The translations under genes were made by a program, and so were the position numbers. A stretch of 64,000 nucleotides of DNA from Streptomyces drozdowiczii (GTDB lineage Bacteria; Actinomycetota; Actinomycetes; Streptomycetales; Streptomycetaceae), in contig NZ_CP098740.1 in the NCBI RefSeq assembly GCF_026167665.1, forward strand, positions 5,766,001 to 5,830,000, given 5' to 3'. The notes below the pieces were generated by a model, which had not been told where the DNA came from, did no database searches, and saw only the letters and a list, made by a program, of their open reading frames with translations. This document shows positions 42,043 to 51,817 of this stretch, in pieces. How positions within the stretch are numbered: the stretch's first letter is position 1; each line of letters starts with the position of its first letter.

Positions 42043-44253
42043 TCACCCCCGCCGGGCGAGGACGCGGTCGGCGAGCTGTGGGGGCATGGGTTCGTGGCGG
42101 GCGTACGAGCGGTCGAAGCGTCCGGTGCCGTGGGTGAGGGCGCGCAGCTCCACCGCGTACCGGCCGATCTCCAGTTCGGGCACGTCGGCGCGGACGAGGG
42201 TGCGTCCGGAGCCGGACTGCTCGGTGCCGGTGACCCGGCCCCGGCGGCCCGAGAGGTCGCTCATGACCGGCCCGACGTAGTCGTCGGGCACCAGGACGCC
42301 GACCTCGGCGACGGGTTCCAGGAGCCGGACGTGCGCCTCGGCGGCGGCCTCGCGCAGGGCCAGGGCGCCGGCGGTCTGGAAGGCGGCGTCCGAGGAGTCC
42401 ACGGAGTGCGCCTTGCCGTCGCGCAGGACGACCCGGATGTCGACCAGGGGGTGCCCGGCGGCGACGCCCCGGGCGGCCTGGGCGCGGACGCCCTTCTCGA
42501 CGGAGGCGATGAACGGGCGGGGGACGGCGCCGCCGACGACCCGGTCCACGAATTCGACGCCGGAGCCCGGGGGCAGGGGTTCGACGTCGATCTCGCAGAC
42601 CGCGTACTGGCCGTGGCCGCCGGACTGCTTGACGTGGCGGCCGCGTCCGGTGGCCGGTCCGGCGAAGGTCTCGCGGAGGGCGACGCGGTGCGGGACGGTG
42701 TCGACCTGGACGCCGTAGTGGTCGCGCAGCCGGTCCAGGGCGACGTCCAGGTGGGCCTCGCCCAGGCACCACAGGACGAGCTGTCCGGTGTCCGGGTTCT
42801 GTTCGAGGCGGATGGCCGGGTCCTCGGCGACGAGGCGGGCCAGGCTGTGGGAGAGCTTGTCCTCGTCGGCCTTGCCGTGGGCCCGGACCGCGAGCGGGAG
42901 CAGGGGGTCGGGGGTGGTCCAGGGTGCGAGGAGGAGGGGGTGCCCGGTGCCGGAGAGGGTGTCGCCGGTCTCGGCCGTCTCCAGCCGGGCGACGCAGGCC
43001 AGGTCGCCGGCGACGCACGCGTCGAGGGGCCGCTGCTGCTTGCCGAAGGGTGAGGTGAGGGCGCCGACCCGGGTGCGCGCCTCGTGGCAGGGGCGGTCCT
43101 CGTGGGTGGGGGAGCCGAGGCCGTGGCCGTAGACGTGCACGGTGTCGTCGGGGCGCAGGGTGCCGGAGAAGACGCGGACGAGGGAGAGCCGGCCGACGTA
43201 GGGGTCGGAGGACGTCTTGACGACCTCCGCGACCAGGGGGCCTTCGGGGTCGCCGTCCAGGGCGGGGAGCGGGGAGCCGTCGGGGGTGGTGACGGCGGGC
43301 AGCGGGTGTTCGAGGGGGGTCGGGAAGCCGCCGGTGATCAGGTCGAGGAGTTCGACGGTGCCGATGCCCTGGCGGGCGCCCTCGGCGGCGGGGGCGGCGG
43401 CGAGGACGGGGTGGAAGGTGCCGCGGGCCACGGCGCGTTCGAGGTCGGTGATCAGGGTGGCGGTGTCGATGGCCTCGCCGCCGAGGTAGCGGTCCATCAG
43501 GGTCTCGTCCTCGCTCTCCGCGATGATCCCCTCGATGAGCCGGGCGCGGGCCTCGGCCAGCGGGGCCCGCTCGTCGCCGGACGGCGGGTGCTCGGCGCGT
43601 TCGCCGCCGGAGTAGTCGAAGATCCGCTGGGTGAGCAGGCCGGTGAGGCCGGTGAGCGGGGCGTGCCCGTCGGCGGCCTCGGGGCCGAGCACGGGCAGGT
43701 AGAGGGGGAGTACGGCGTCGGGGTCGTCGCCCCCGAACAGCTCCCCGCAGATCCGGGTCATCGCGTCGAACGGGGTGCGGGCGGTGTCGAGGTGGGTGAC
43801 CACGAGGGCGCGGGGCATGCCGACGGCGGCGCACTCCTCCCACAGGGCGCGGGTGGTCGCGGCGACGGCCTCGGCCTCCTGGGCCGCCGAGACCACGAAG
43901 AGGGCCGCGTCCGCCGCGCGCAGCCCGGCCCGTACCTCTCCGACGAAGTCGGCGTACCCGGGGGTGTCCAGCAGGTTGACGCGGTGCCCGTCCCAGTCCA
44001 CGGGGACCAGGGAGAGCTGGACGGACCGGTTCTGGCGGTGCTCGATCTCCTCGTGGTCGGAGACGGTCGTGCCGTCCTCGACCCGGCCGGCCCGGCCGAG
44101 GGCGCCCGCGGTCTGCGCGAGCGCCTCGACCAGCGTGGTCTTGCCGGAGCCGCTGTGGCCGACCAGCGCCACGTTGCGCAGGGCGCGGGGGTGGCGGCCG
44201 GCCGCCGGTGCCCCTCCGGCGGCTCCGGTGCGTGCGTGTGCCTTGTCGCCCAT
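42043..44253 (-). CDS. Elongation factor G-like protein (FusA2 type)
   Basis: A 736-residue translational GTPase with all EF-G domains but a divergent sequence. G1 is GHSGSGKTTL and G3 is DTPGYADF. The expected NKxD of G4 is replaced by THLD (LVVTHLDTA), which may weaken guanine selectivity. Domain IV and V segments (KQSGGHGQYAVCEI, PVAEVGVLVPDDYVGPVMSD) are present. Mycobacterial FusA2 proteins are similar and lack normal translocation activity. Start ATG 44253 has GGGAGG 7 nt upstream; the ATG 6 nt earlier would be too close to it. Confidence 0.9.
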   Translation of the reverse strand: MGDKAHARTGAAGGAPAAGRHPRALRNVALVGHSGSGKTTLVEALAQTAGALGRAGRVEDGTTVSDHEEIEHRQNRSVQLSLVPVDWDGHRVNLLDTPGYADFVGEVRAGLRAADAALFVVSAAQEAEAVAATTRALWEECAAVGMPRALVVTHLDTARTPFDAMTRICGELFGGDDPDAVLPLYLPVLGPEAADGHAPLTGLTGLLTQRIFDYSGGERAEHPPSGDERAPLAEARARLIEGIIAESEDETLMDRYLGGEAIDTATLITDLERAVARGTFHPVLAAAPAAEGARQGIGTVELLDLITGGFPTPLEHPLPAVTTPDGSPLPALDGDPEGPLVAEVVKTSSDPYVGRLSLVRVFSGTLRPDDTVHVYGHGLGSPTHEDRPCHEARTRVGALTSPFGKQQRPLDACVAGDLACVARLETAETGDTLSGTGHPLLLAPWTTPDPLLPLAVRAHGKADEDKLSHSLARLVAEDPAIRLEQNPDTGQLVLWCLGEAHLDVALDRLRDHYGVQVDTVPHRVALRETFAGPATGRGRHVKQSGGHGQYAVCEIDVEPLPPGSGVEFVDRVVGGAVPRPFIASVEKGVRAQAARGVAAGHPLVDIRVVLRDGKAHSVDSSDAAFQTAGALALREAAAEAHVRLLEPVAEVGVLVPDDYVGPVMSDLSGRRGRVTGTEQSGSGRTLVRADVPELEIGRYAVELRALTHGTGRFDRSYARHEPMPPQLADRVLARRG

Positions 44254-44405
44254 GATCATGCCTCCCGTCGGTGGCGCACGGGCACGCGCCGAGGGGCGGC
44301 GACGCCCGCGGTATTTCGAGCTTGGCACCGCCTCGGGGCCGCGTCCACAGGGGAGTCCGGGGTGCCCGGACAGTGGACGGCGTAACGCGTGACTACGATG
44401 GGCGC

Positions 44406-44567
44406 GGAGGGTGCTGAAGGCCCTGGCCGGGCTCGCGGCGCCCGGCACGCACGTCTGCGGCGTTGCCGAAACGCCTTCATGGCTCCGCCATGGAGACGCT
44501 CCGGCGCCTTGCAGCCGCACGCACCGGCCACCGCTCCCTGATCCGGCCAGGGCCTTCAGCACCCTCC
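44406..44567. repeat. 162-bp cruciform-like inverted repeat (MITE-like)
   Basis: Perfect 25-bp terminal arms (44406-44430 and 44543-44567) enclose further imperfect pairing and a central palindrome CATGGC/GCCATG (44478-44483 with 44487-44492) on the same axis. It fills the divergent gap between the EF-G-like gene and pgsA. No target-site duplication is visible at its ends. It could be a small non-autonomous mobile element or a large 5' UTR structure of pgsA. Confidence 0.7.
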
Positions 44568-44616
44568 AGCCGGTGGCCGACGGGGTCACGCGGCCCAGCT
44601 ACCCCTCGGGAAGGCC

Positions 44617-45267
44617 ATGCTGAACAAGTACGCGCGTGCCTTTTTCACGCGTGTCCTCACGCCGTTCGCCGCACTGCTCCTCCGTCTCGGCGTGAGCCCG
44701 GACGCGGTCACCCTGATCGGCACGGCCGGGGTGATGGCCGGTGCGCTGGTCTTCTTCCCGATGGGGGAGTTCTTCTGGGGCACGATCGTCATCACGATCT
44801 TCGTGTTCTCGGACCTCGTCGACGGGAACATGGCGCGCCAGGCGGGCATCTCCAGCCGGTGGGGCGCGTTCCTGGACTCCACGCTCGACCGGGTCGCCGA
44901 CGGTGCGATCTTCGGCGGCTTCGCCCTCTGGTACGCGGGCAGCGGGGACGACAACATCCTGTGCGCGGTCGCGATCTTCTGCCTGGCGAGCGGCCAGGTG
45001 GTCTCGTACACCAAGGCGCGCGGTGAGGCGATCGGGCTGCCGGTGGCGGTCAACGGGCTCGTGGAGCGTGCCGAGCGCCTGGTGATCTCGCTGGTCGCGG
45101 CCGGTTTCGCGGGTCTGCACAAGTTCGGGGTGCCGGGCATCCAGGTGCTGCTGCCGATCGCGCTGTGGATCGTCGCCGTCGGCAGCCTGGTGACGCTGGT
45201 CCAGCGGGTCGTCACCGTGCGCCGGGAGGCGGCGGAGGCGGACGCGGCGGACGCGGCGGGGCAGTGA
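44617..45267 (+). CDS. pgsA: Phosphatidylinositol phosphate synthase (CDP-alcohol phosphatidyltransferase)
   Basis: A 216-residue integral membrane enzyme that joins CDP-diacylglycerol to inositol phosphate. The CDP-alcohol phosphotransferase signature D-x2-DG-x2-AR-x8-G-x3-D-x3-D is complete in DLVDGNMARQAG and WGAFLDSTLDRVAD (about residues 67-97). About six helices. The ATG follows a GGGAAGG. It overlaps the acyltransferase gene by 4 nt. The downstream pimA shows that the product feeds phosphatidylinositol mannosides rather than phosphatidylglycerol. Confidence 0.93.
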   Translation: MLNKYARAFFTRVLTPFAALLLRLGVSPDAVTLIGTAGVMAGALVFFPMGEFFWGTIVITIFVFSDLVDGNMARQAGISSRWGAFLDSTLDRVADGAIFGGFALWYAGSGDDNILCAVAIFCLASGQVVSYTKARGEAIGLPVAVNGLVERAERLVISLVAAGFAGLHKFGVPGIQVLLPIALWIVAVGSLVTLVQRVVTVRREAAEADAADAAGQ

Positions 45268-46205
45268 GCGGCGCCGAAGCGCGGCCCGGCCCGAAGGAGC
45301 GGCTGAGCGACGCGCTGTACGGGCTGGGCTGGGCGGCGGTCAAGACGCTGCCCGAACCGGCCGCCCGGGCCCTGTTCCGTACCCTCGCCGACCAGGTGTG
45401 GAAGCGGCGCGGCAAGAGCGTGCTGCGCCTGGAGGCGAACCTGAAGCGGGTCGTGCCGGACGCCGATCCGGCCCGGCTGGCCGCCCTGTCGCGGGCCGGC
45501 ATGCGTTCGTACATGCGCTACTGGATGGAGTCGTTCCGGCTGCCCACCTGGAGCCCGGAGCGGATCAAGGCGTCGATCGACGTCACGGACGCGCACCGGC
45601 TGACGGACGGGCTCGACTCCGGGCGCGGGGTGATCCTCGCCCTGCCGCACCTGGGGAACTGGGACCTGGCCGGGGCGTGGGTCACCACGGACCTGAAGGT
45701 GCCCTTCACCACGGTCGCCGAGCGGCTGAAGCCGGAATCGCTGTACGACCGGTTCGTCGCCTACCGCGAGGGCCTGGGCATGGAGGTGCTGCCGCACACC
45801 GGCGGCGCCGCGTTCGGGACGCTGGCCCGGCGGCTGCGGTCGGGCGGTCTGGTCTGCCTGGTCGCCGACCGCGACCTGTCCTCGTCGGGCATCGAGGTGT
45901 CGTTCTTCGGCGACACGGCCCGGATGCCGGCGGGGCCCGCGCTGCTGGCCCAGCAGACCGGCGCGCTGCTGCTGCCGGTGACCCTCTCGTACGACGACAC
46001 ACCGGTGATGAAGGCGCGCGTCCATCCGCCGGTCGAGGTGCCGGAGTCAGGTGACCGGGCCGCGAGGACGTCCGTGATGACACAGGCCCTGGCCGACGCG
46101 TTCGCCGTGGGCATCGCCGCTCACCCGGAGGACTGGCACATGCTGCAACGGCTCTGGATCGCCGACCTCGAACCCCGTGGAGACCGGAGCGGAGACCCGA
46201 CGTGA
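45264..46205 (+). CDS. Phosphatidylinositol mannoside acyltransferase (PatA-like)
   Basis: A 313-residue lysophospholipid/lipid-A acyltransferase-type enzyme, expected to acylate the mannose of PIM1/PIM2 on the inner face of the membrane. The HX4D catalytic motif is PHLGNWDLAG (about residues 128-137). The second conserved Glu/Arg block lies in VEVPESGDRAART and later. The GTG overlaps the pgsA stop by 4 nt and its own stop overlaps pimA by 4 nt. The order pgsA-patA-pimA is the standard actinobacterial PIM operon. Confidence 0.92.
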   Translation: MSGAEARPGPKERLSDALYGLGWAAVKTLPEPAARALFRTLADQVWKRRGKSVLRLEANLKRVVPDADPARLAALSRAGMRSYMRYWMESFRLPTWSPERIKASIDVTDAHRLTDGLDSGRGVILALPHLGNWDLAGAWVTTDLKVPFTTVAERLKPESLYDRFVAYREGLGMEVLPHTGGAAFGTLARRLRSGGLVCLVADRDLSSSGIEVSFFGDTARMPAGPALLAQQTGALLLPVTLSYDDTPVMKARVHPPVEVPESGDRAARTSVMTQALADAFAVGIAAHPEDWHMLQRLWIADLEPRGDRSGDPT

Positions 46206-47362
46206 AGATCGGCATCGTCTGCCCGTACTCCTGGGACGTTCCGGGCGGTGTGCAGTTCCACATCCGCGACCTGGCCGAGCATCTGATCCGGCTCGGCCAC
46301 GAGGTGTCCGTGCTGGCCCCGGCCGACGACGAGACGCCGCTGCCGCCGTACGTGGTCTCCGCGGGCCGGGCCGTGCCGGTCCCGTACAACGGCTCGGTGG
46401 CCCGGCTGAACTTCGGGTTCCTGTCGGCGGCCCGGGTACGGCGCTGGCTGCACGAGGGCACGTTCGACGTCATCCACATCCACGAGCCGACCTCGCCGTC
46501 GCTGGGGCTGCTGACCTGCTGGGCGGCGCAAGGGCCGATCGTCGCCACCTTCCACACGTCCAACCCGCGCTCCCGGGCGATGATCGCCGCGTACGCGATC
46601 CTCCAGGCCGCGCTGGAGAAGATCAGCGCGCGGATCGCGGTCAGCGAGTACGCCCGCCGGACCCTGGTCGAGCACCTGGGCGGCGACGCCGTGGTCATCC
46701 CGAACGGGGTGGACGTCGACTTCTTCGCGCGGGCCGAGCCCCGCCCCGAGTGGCAGGGCGGCACGATCGGCTTCATCGGCCGCATCGACGAACCCCGCAA
46801 GGGCCTGCCCGTGCTGATGCGCGCGCTCCCCGCGATCCTCGCCGCCCGCCCGGAGACCCGGCTGCTGGTGGCCGGCCGGGGCGACGAGGAGGAGGCCGTC
46901 GCCTCGCTGCCCAAGGAGATGCGCTCGCGGGTGGAGTTCCTGGGCATGGTGAGCGACGAGGACAAGGCGCGGCTGCTGCGCAGCGTCGATCTGTACGTGG
47001 CGCCCAACACCGGGGGCGAGAGCTTCGGGATCATCCTGGTCGAGGCCATGTCGGCGGGCGCGCCGGTCCTCGCCAGCGATCTGGACGCCTTCGCGCAGGT
47101 CCTGGACCAGGGTGCGGCGGGCGAGCTGTTCGCCAACGAGAACGCGGACGCGCTGGCCGAGGCGGCGGTCCGGCTGCTGGGCGACCCGGAGCGGCGCGCC
47201 GGGCTGCGCGAGCGGGGGAGCGCCCATGTGCGGCGCTTCGACTGGTCGACGGTCGGGGCGGACATCCTCGCGGTGTACGAGACGGTGACGGACGGGGCCG
47301 CCTCGGTGGCGGCCGACGAACGCACGGGGCTGCGCGCCCGGTTCGGGCTGGCCCGGGAGTGA
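46202..47362 (+). CDS. pimA: Phosphatidylinositol mannosyltransferase PimA
   Basis: A 386-residue GT4 glycosyltransferase that moves mannose from GDP-mannose to phosphatidylinositol, the first step of PIM synthesis, on the cytoplasmic face. Features: IVCPYSWDVPGGVQ at the N-terminus (glycine loop GGV), IHIHEPTSPS and the GT4 EX7E block NTGGESFGIILVEAMSAGAP near residue 264. Start GTG overlaps patA by 4 nt (GTGA). It is the third gene of the operon; the next gene starts after 37 nt with its own promoter-like -10. Confidence 0.94.
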   Translation: MKIGIVCPYSWDVPGGVQFHIRDLAEHLIRLGHEVSVLAPADDETPLPPYVVSAGRAVPVPYNGSVARLNFGFLSAARVRRWLHEGTFDVIHIHEPTSPSLGLLTCWAAQGPIVATFHTSNPRSRAMIAAYAILQAALEKISARIAVSEYARRTLVEHLGGDAVVIPNGVDVDFFARAEPRPEWQGGTIGFIGRIDEPRKGLPVLMRALPAILAARPETRLLVAGRGDEEEAVASLPKEMRSRVEFLGMVSDEDKARLLRSVDLYVAPNTGGESFGIILVEAMSAGAPVLASDLDAFAQVLDQGAAGELFANENADALAEAAVRLLGDPERRAGLRERGSAHVRRFDWSTVGADILAVYETVTDGAASVAADERTGLRARFGLARE

Positions 47363-47399
47363 CCGGCCGGGGCCCCGCGCCCCGGTAGCCTTGCCGCCC

Positions 47400-47942
47400 G
47401 TGACCGTAACCCTCATCATCTGGGCCGTCGTGGTGCTCGTCGCGATCGGCCTGTACCTCAGCTGGACCGCCGGGCGCCTCGACCGGCTGCACACCCGGAT
47501 CGACGCGGCCCGGGCCGCCCTCGACGCGCAACTGCTGCGCCGGGCGTCGGTCACCCAGGAGCTCGCCACCTCCGGCGTCCTCGACCCGGCCGCGTCGATC
47601 GTGCTCTACGAGGCCGCGCACGCCGCGAGGCAGTCGCCGGAGGACCACCGCGAGGTCGCCGAGAGCGAGCTGAGCACCGCCCTGCGCGCCGTGTTCGGTG
47701 AGAGTGCGCAGGTGGAGGCGGTACGGGAGATCCCCGGGGGCCAGGAGGCGGCGTCCGAGCTGGCGGCGGCGGTGCGGCGGGTGCCGATGGCGCGCCGCTT
47801 CCACAACGACGCGGTCCGGGCCGCGCGGGCGCTGCGCCGGCACCGCACGGTGCGGTGGTTCCGGCTGGCGGGGCACGCGCCGTTCCCACTGGCCTTCGAG
47901 ATGGACGACGAGCCGCCGGTGGCCCTGGCGGACCGGCCCTGA
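47400..47942 (+). CDS. Conserved membrane-anchored protein, LemA-like N-terminus
   Basis: A 180-residue protein with a single N-terminal membrane helix (residues about 3-23, [20 protein letters not shown]). A helical stretch follows ([20 protein letters not shown]) that recalls the LemA coiled helices. The rest is helical and basic. Function unknown. There is no Shine-Dalgarno; TAGCCT (47386-47391) lies 8 nt before the GTG, suggesting a leaderless message. It is placed between pimA and pdxS. Confidence 0.7.
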   Translation: MTVTLIIWAVVVLVAIGLYLSWTAGRLDRLHTRIDAARAALDAQLLRRASVTQELATSGVLDPAASIVLYEAAHAARQSPEDHREVAESELSTALRAVFGESAQVEAVREIPGGQEAASELAAAVRRVPMARRFHNDAVRAARALRRHRTVRWFRLAGHAPFPLAFEMDDEPPVALADRP

Positions 47943-48075
47943 TCGACAAGACCCCCTGGGGCGAAAACGATCCACCGGCCTCCTATTGGCCCTTGCTGTG
48001 GACTGGTGCGGGGGAGTTTGCTCGGGACCGCGTCATTCGGCGCGTCCGCATCCGCTCCCCCCAGTGAGGTCATCC

Positions 48076-48996
48076 GTGTCCACGCTTCCCAGCACCCCGC
48101 AGTCCGCCGACGCCCCGGCCACCGGCACCGCCCGCGTCAAGCGCGGCATGGCCGAGCAGCTCAAGGGCGGCGTGATCATGGACGTCGTCAACGCCGAGCA
48201 GGCGAAGATCGCCGAGGACGCGGGCGCGGTGGCCGTCATGGCCCTGGAGCGGGTGCCGGCGGACATCCGCAAGGACGGCGGCGTGGCCCGGATGTCCGAC
48301 CCGAACATGATCGAGGAGATCATCGAGTCGGTGTCCATCCCGGTGATGGCCAAGTCCCGCATCGGCCACTTCGTGGAGGCTCAGGTCCTCCAGTCCCTCG
48401 GCGTCGACTACATCGACGAGTCCGAGGTCCTGACCCCGGCCGACGAGGTCAACCACAGCGACAAGTTCGCCTTCACCACCCCCTTCGTCTGCGGCGCCAC
48501 CAACCTGGGCGAGGCGCTGCGCCGCATCGCCGAGGGCGCGGCCATGATCCGCTCCAAGGGCGAGGCCGGTACGGGCAACGTCGTGGAGGCCGTCCGCCAC
48601 CTGCGCCAGATCAAGAACGAGATCGCCCGGCTGCGCGGCTTCGACAACAACGAGCTGTACGCCGCCGCCAAGGACCTCCGCGCCCCCTACGAGCTGGTCA
48701 AGGAGGTCGCGGAGCTGGGCAAGCTGCCCGTCGTGCTGTTCTCCGCGGGCGGCGTCGCCACCCCGGCCGACGCGGCGCTGATGCGTCAGCTCGGTGCCGA
48801 GGGCGTCTTCGTCGGCTCCGGGATCTTCAAGTCCGGCGACCCGGCCAAGCGCGCCGCGGCCATCGTGAAGGCGACCACCTTCTACGACGACCCGAAGATC
48901 ATCGCGGACGCCTCCCGGAACCTGGGCGAGGCCATGGTCGGCATCAACTGCGACACGCTGCCCGAGGCCGAGCGCTACGCCAACCGCGGCTGGTAG
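48076..48996 (+). CDS. pdxS: Pyridoxal 5'-phosphate synthase lyase subunit PdxS
   Basis: A 306-residue (beta/alpha)8 barrel that builds PLP from ribose 5-phosphate, glyceraldehyde 3-phosphate and ammonia supplied by PdxT. The conserved [19 protein letters not shown] and the catalytic lysines in VMAKSRIGH and [13 protein letters not shown] are present. The GTG has GAGG 6 nt upstream. A 12-12 complex with PdxT is expected. PdxT follows after 6 nt. Confidence 0.97.
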   Translation: MSTLPSTPQSADAPATGTARVKRGMAEQLKGGVIMDVVNAEQAKIAEDAGAVAVMALERVPADIRKDGGVARMSDPNMIEEIIESVSIPVMAKSRIGHFVEAQVLQSLGVDYIDESEVLTPADEVNHSDKFAFTTPFVCGATNLGEALRRIAEGAAMIRSKGEAGTGNVVEAVRHLRQIKNEIARLRGFDNNELYAAAKDLRAPYELVKEVAELGKLPVVLFSAGGVATPADAALMRQLGAEGVFVGSGIFKSGDPAKRAAAIVKATTFYDDPKIIADASRNLGEAMVGINCDTLPEAERYANRGW

Positions 48997-49002
48997 CCAC
49001 CG

Positions 49003-49596
49003 ATGAACGACACCCCTGTGATCGGAGTCCTGGCCCTCCAGGGCGACGTACGGGAACACCTGGTCGCCCTGGCCTCGGCGGACGCCCTGGCCAGGCCGGT
49101 CCGGCGTCCCGAGGAGCTGGCCGAGGTGGACGGCCTGGTCCTGCCCGGCGGCGAGTCCACCACCATGTCCAAGCTGGCCGCCCTCTTCGGCATGCTGGAA
49201 CCGCTGCGCGAGCGGATCGCGGCCGGCATGCCGGTGTACGGCACCTGCGCCGGGATGATCATGCTCGCCGACAAGATCCTCGACCCCCGGTCCGGCCAGG
49301 AGACGCTGGGCGGCATCGACATGATCGTGCGCCGTAACGCTTTCGGGCGGCAGAACGAGTCCTTCGAGGCGGCCGTCGACGTCGCCGGGATCGACGGCGG
49401 GCCGGTCGAGGGCGTCTTCATCCGGGCCCCCTGGGTGGAGTCCGTGGGCGCCGGGGCGAAGGTCGTCGCCGAGCACGGCGGTCACATCGTGGCCGTACGG
49501 CAGGACAACGCCCTCGCCACCTCGTTCCACCCGGAACTGACCGGGGACCACCGGCTCCACGCGTACTTCACCGAGATGGTGCGCGCGGCCGGGTGA
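49003..49596 (+). CDS. pdxT: Pyridoxal 5'-phosphate synthase glutaminase subunit PdxT
   Basis: A 197-residue glutamine amidotransferase that gives ammonia to PdxS. The nucleophile Cys is in GTCAGMI (about residue 82), and His/Glu of the triad are in SFHPELT near residue 174. The PGGESTT loop (about residue 46) contacts the glutamine. It is 6 nt downstream of pdxS, so one message carries both. A pdxST pair like this marks the DXP-independent PLP route. Confidence 0.96.
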   Translation: MNDTPVIGVLALQGDVREHLVALASADALARPVRRPEELAEVDGLVLPGGESTTMSKLAALFGMLEPLRERIAAGMPVYGTCAGMIMLADKILDPRSGQETLGGIDMIVRRNAFGRQNESFEAAVDVAGIDGGPVEGVFIRAPWVESVGAGAKVVAEHGGHIVAVRQDNALATSFHPELTGDHRLHAYFTEMVRAAG

Positions 49597-49657
49597 CTCG
49601 ATCCCGGTAGGATCTCTCGGGTTCGTACGGAATTTGGTGACGCGAAGGAGAAGGCAG

Positions 49658-50410
49658 ATGTCCGGCCACTCTAAATGGGCTACGACGAAGCACAAGAAGG
49701 CCGTGATTGACGCCAAGCGCGGCAAGCTCTTCGCGAAGCTGATCAAGAACATCGAGGTCGCGGCCCGCACCGGCGGTGTGGACCCCGAGGGCAACCCGAC
49801 CCTCGTGGACGCGATCCAGAAGGCGAAGAAGAGTTCGGTCCCGAACAAGAACATCGACTCCGCGGTCAAGCGCGGTGGCGGTCTCGAAGCGGGCGGCGTC
49901 GACTACCAGACGATCATGTACGAGGGTTACGGCCCCAACGGTGTCGCGGTGCTCATCGAGTGCCTCACCGACAACCGCAACCGTGCCGCGTCCGACGTCC
50001 GGGTCGCCATGACCCGCAACGGCGGCTCGATGGCCGACCCGGGTTCCGTCGCGTACCTCTTCAACCGCAAGGGCGTCGTCATCGTCCCCAAGGGCGACCT
50101 GACCGAGGACGACGTGCTCGGTGCCGTCCTCGAAGCGGGCGCCGAGGAGGTCAACGACCTCGGTGACTCCTTCGAGGTCGTCAGCGAGGCCACCGACATG
50201 GTCGCGGTCCGCACCGCGCTCCAGCAGGCGGAAATCGACTACGACTCGGCCGAGGCCAACTTCCTGCCCACCATGCAGGTCGACCTCGACGAGGAGGGCG
50301 CGCGCAAGATCTTCAAGCTGATCGACGCGCTGGAGGACAGCGACGACGTGCAGAACGTCTTCGCCAACTTCGACGTCAGCGACGAGGTCATGGCGAAGGT
50401 CGACGCCTGA
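49658..50410 (+). CDS. YebC/PmpR-family regulatory/translation protein
   Basis: A 250-residue YebC/TACO1-family protein beginning [19 protein letters not shown], with three domains. Members act as DNA-binding regulators or help translation of proline-rich stretches. The adjacent ruvCAB cluster is a typical bacterial arrangement (yebC-ruvC). The ATG has AAGGAGAAGG about 5 nt upstream. A terminator-like hairpin follows, so ruvC probably has its own promoter as well. Confidence 0.95.
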   Translation: MSGHSKWATTKHKKAVIDAKRGKLFAKLIKNIEVAARTGGVDPEGNPTLVDAIQKAKKSSVPNKNIDSAVKRGGGLEAGGVDYQTIMYEGYGPNGVAVLIECLTDNRNRAASDVRVAMTRNGGSMADPGSVAYLFNRKGVVIVPKGDLTEDDVLGAVLEAGAEEVNDLGDSFEVVSEATDMVAVRTALQQAEIDYDSAEANFLPTMQVDLDEEGARKIFKLIDALEDSDDVQNVFANFDVSDEVMAKVDA

Positions 50411-50436
50411 GCCGCGTCTGACACAGCCGTTGTGGA

Positions 50437-50468
50437 CGGGCCGGCGGGGGACACACCCCGTCGGCCCG
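50437..50468 (+). terminator. Terminator between yebC and ruvC
   Basis: A 13-bp stem with one G-U pair: 50437-50449 with 50456-50468, loop of 6 nt. It starts 27 nt after the yebC stop. Confidence 0.65.
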
Positions 50469-50541
50469 CCGCATTGTCGGTGCCGACCGATAGCCTGCTG
50501 AAACACTGGAACAGTTGACCGATCGGCAGGGAGGGGCGACC

Positions 50542-51117
50542 GTGCGCGTGCTCGGCGTGGACCCGGGACTGACCAGGTGCGGGGTCGGCGTGGTCGAGGG
50601 CGTCGCGGGCCGCCCGCTCACCATGCGCGGCGTGGGCGTCGTGCGCACCCCGGCCGACGCGGAGCTGGGCGACCGGCTCGTGGCGATCGAGCGCGGCATC
50701 GAACAATGGCTGGACGAGCACCGCCCCGACTGCGTCGCCGTGGAGCGGGTCTTCGCCCAGCACAACGTGCGTACGGTGATGGGCACCGCCCAGGCCAGCG
50801 CCGTCGCGATGCTCTGCGCGGCCCGGCGCGGCCTCCCCGTCGCCCTGCACACCCCCAGCGAGGTCAAGGCCGCCGTCTCCGGCAGCGGACGCGCCGACAA
50901 GGCGCAGGTCGGCGCCATGGTCACCCGGCTCCTGCGGCTGGACGCCCCGCCCAAGCCGGCCGACGCCGCGGACGCCCTGGCCCTCGCCATCTGCCACATC
51001 TGGCGCGCCCCCGCCGCCAACCGCCTCCAGCAGGCGCACGCGGCGGCCACCGCCGCCCGCGCCACCCCGCGCGTCCCGCGCACCGCAGCCGTACCCGTCC
51101 GGAAGGTCCCCCGATGA
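50542..51117 (+). CDS. ruvC: Holliday junction endodeoxyribonuclease RuvC
   Basis: A 191-residue RNase H-fold nuclease that cuts Holliday junctions. Catalytic acids: Asp in [12 protein letters not shown] (residue 7), Glu in [12 protein letters not shown] and the Asp pair in [15 protein letters not shown]. The GTG has AGGGAGGGG about 6 nt upstream; upstream codons in frame are less likely. Its stop overlaps ruvA by 4 nt. A basic Ala-rich tail (residues about 165-191) extends beyond the usual length. Confidence 0.95.
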   Translation: MRVLGVDPGLTRCGVGVVEGVAGRPLTMRGVGVVRTPADAELGDRLVAIERGIEQWLDEHRPDCVAVERVFAQHNVRTVMGTAQASAVAMLCAARRGLPVALHTPSEVKAAVSGSGRADKAQVGAMVTRLLRLDAPPKPADAADALALAICHIWRAPAANRLQQAHAAATAARATPRVPRTAAVPVRKVPR

Positions 51118-51740
51118 TCGCCTTCGTCACCGGCCCCGTCGCCGCGCTCGCCCCGACCACGGCCGTCATCGAGGTCGGCGGCATCGGCATGGCCGTCCAG
51201 TGCGCGCCCAACACCCTGGCCGCCCTGCGCATCGGCCAGGAGGCCAGGCTCGCCACCTCACTCGTCGTCCGCGAGGACTCGCTGACCCTCTACGGCTTCG
51301 CCGACGACGACGAGCGGCAGGTCTTCGAGCTGCTCCAGACCGCCAGCGGCGTCGGCCCCCGGCTCGCCCAGGCCATGCTGGCCACGCACACCCCGGACGC
51401 CCTGCGGCTCGCCGTGGCCACCGGTGACGAGAAGGCGCTCACCGCCGTCTCCGGCATCGGCAAGAAGGGCGCCCAGAAGCTGCTGCTGGAGCTGAAGGAC
51501 CGGCTCGGCGAGCCGATCGGCACCCACGCCCCCGGCCAGGGCATCGGCGCCGCCGTCTCCGCCTCCTGGCGCGACCAGCTCCAGGCCGCCCTGATCGGCC
51601 TCGGCTACGCCACCCGCGAGGCCGACGAGGCGGTCGCCGCCGTCGCGCCCCAGGCCGAGGAAGCCCTCGCCGCCGGGGGCCAGGCACCCGTGCCGCAGCT
51701 GCTGCGCGCCGCCCTGCAAACGCTCAACCGGGCGCGCTGA
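51114..51740 (+). CDS. ruvA: Holliday junction branch-migration protein RuvA
   Basis: A 208-residue protein that binds the four-way junction and docks the RuvB motor. Domain I is an OB fold ([20 protein letters not shown]), domain II has two helix-hairpin-helix motifs ([13 protein letters not shown] and [16 protein letters not shown]), and domain III ([17 protein letters not shown]) contacts RuvB. Start ATG overlaps ruvC by 4 nt. RuvB follows after 77 nt. Confidence 0.96.
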   Translation: MIAFVTGPVAALAPTTAVIEVGGIGMAVQCAPNTLAALRIGQEARLATSLVVREDSLTLYGFADDDERQVFELLQTASGVGPRLAQAMLATHTPDALRLAVATGDEKALTAVSGIGKKGAQKLLLELKDRLGEPIGTHAPGQGIGAAVSASWRDQLQAALIGLGYATREADEAVAAVAPQAEEALAAGGQAPVPQLLRAALQTLNRAR

Positions 51741-51817
51741 GCGGCGCGGGCCACCCTTCAGACCCGGCCGGGCACCTGCGGCGGGGCACCGAGACATCCG
51801 AGGCGGGACAGGACGAG

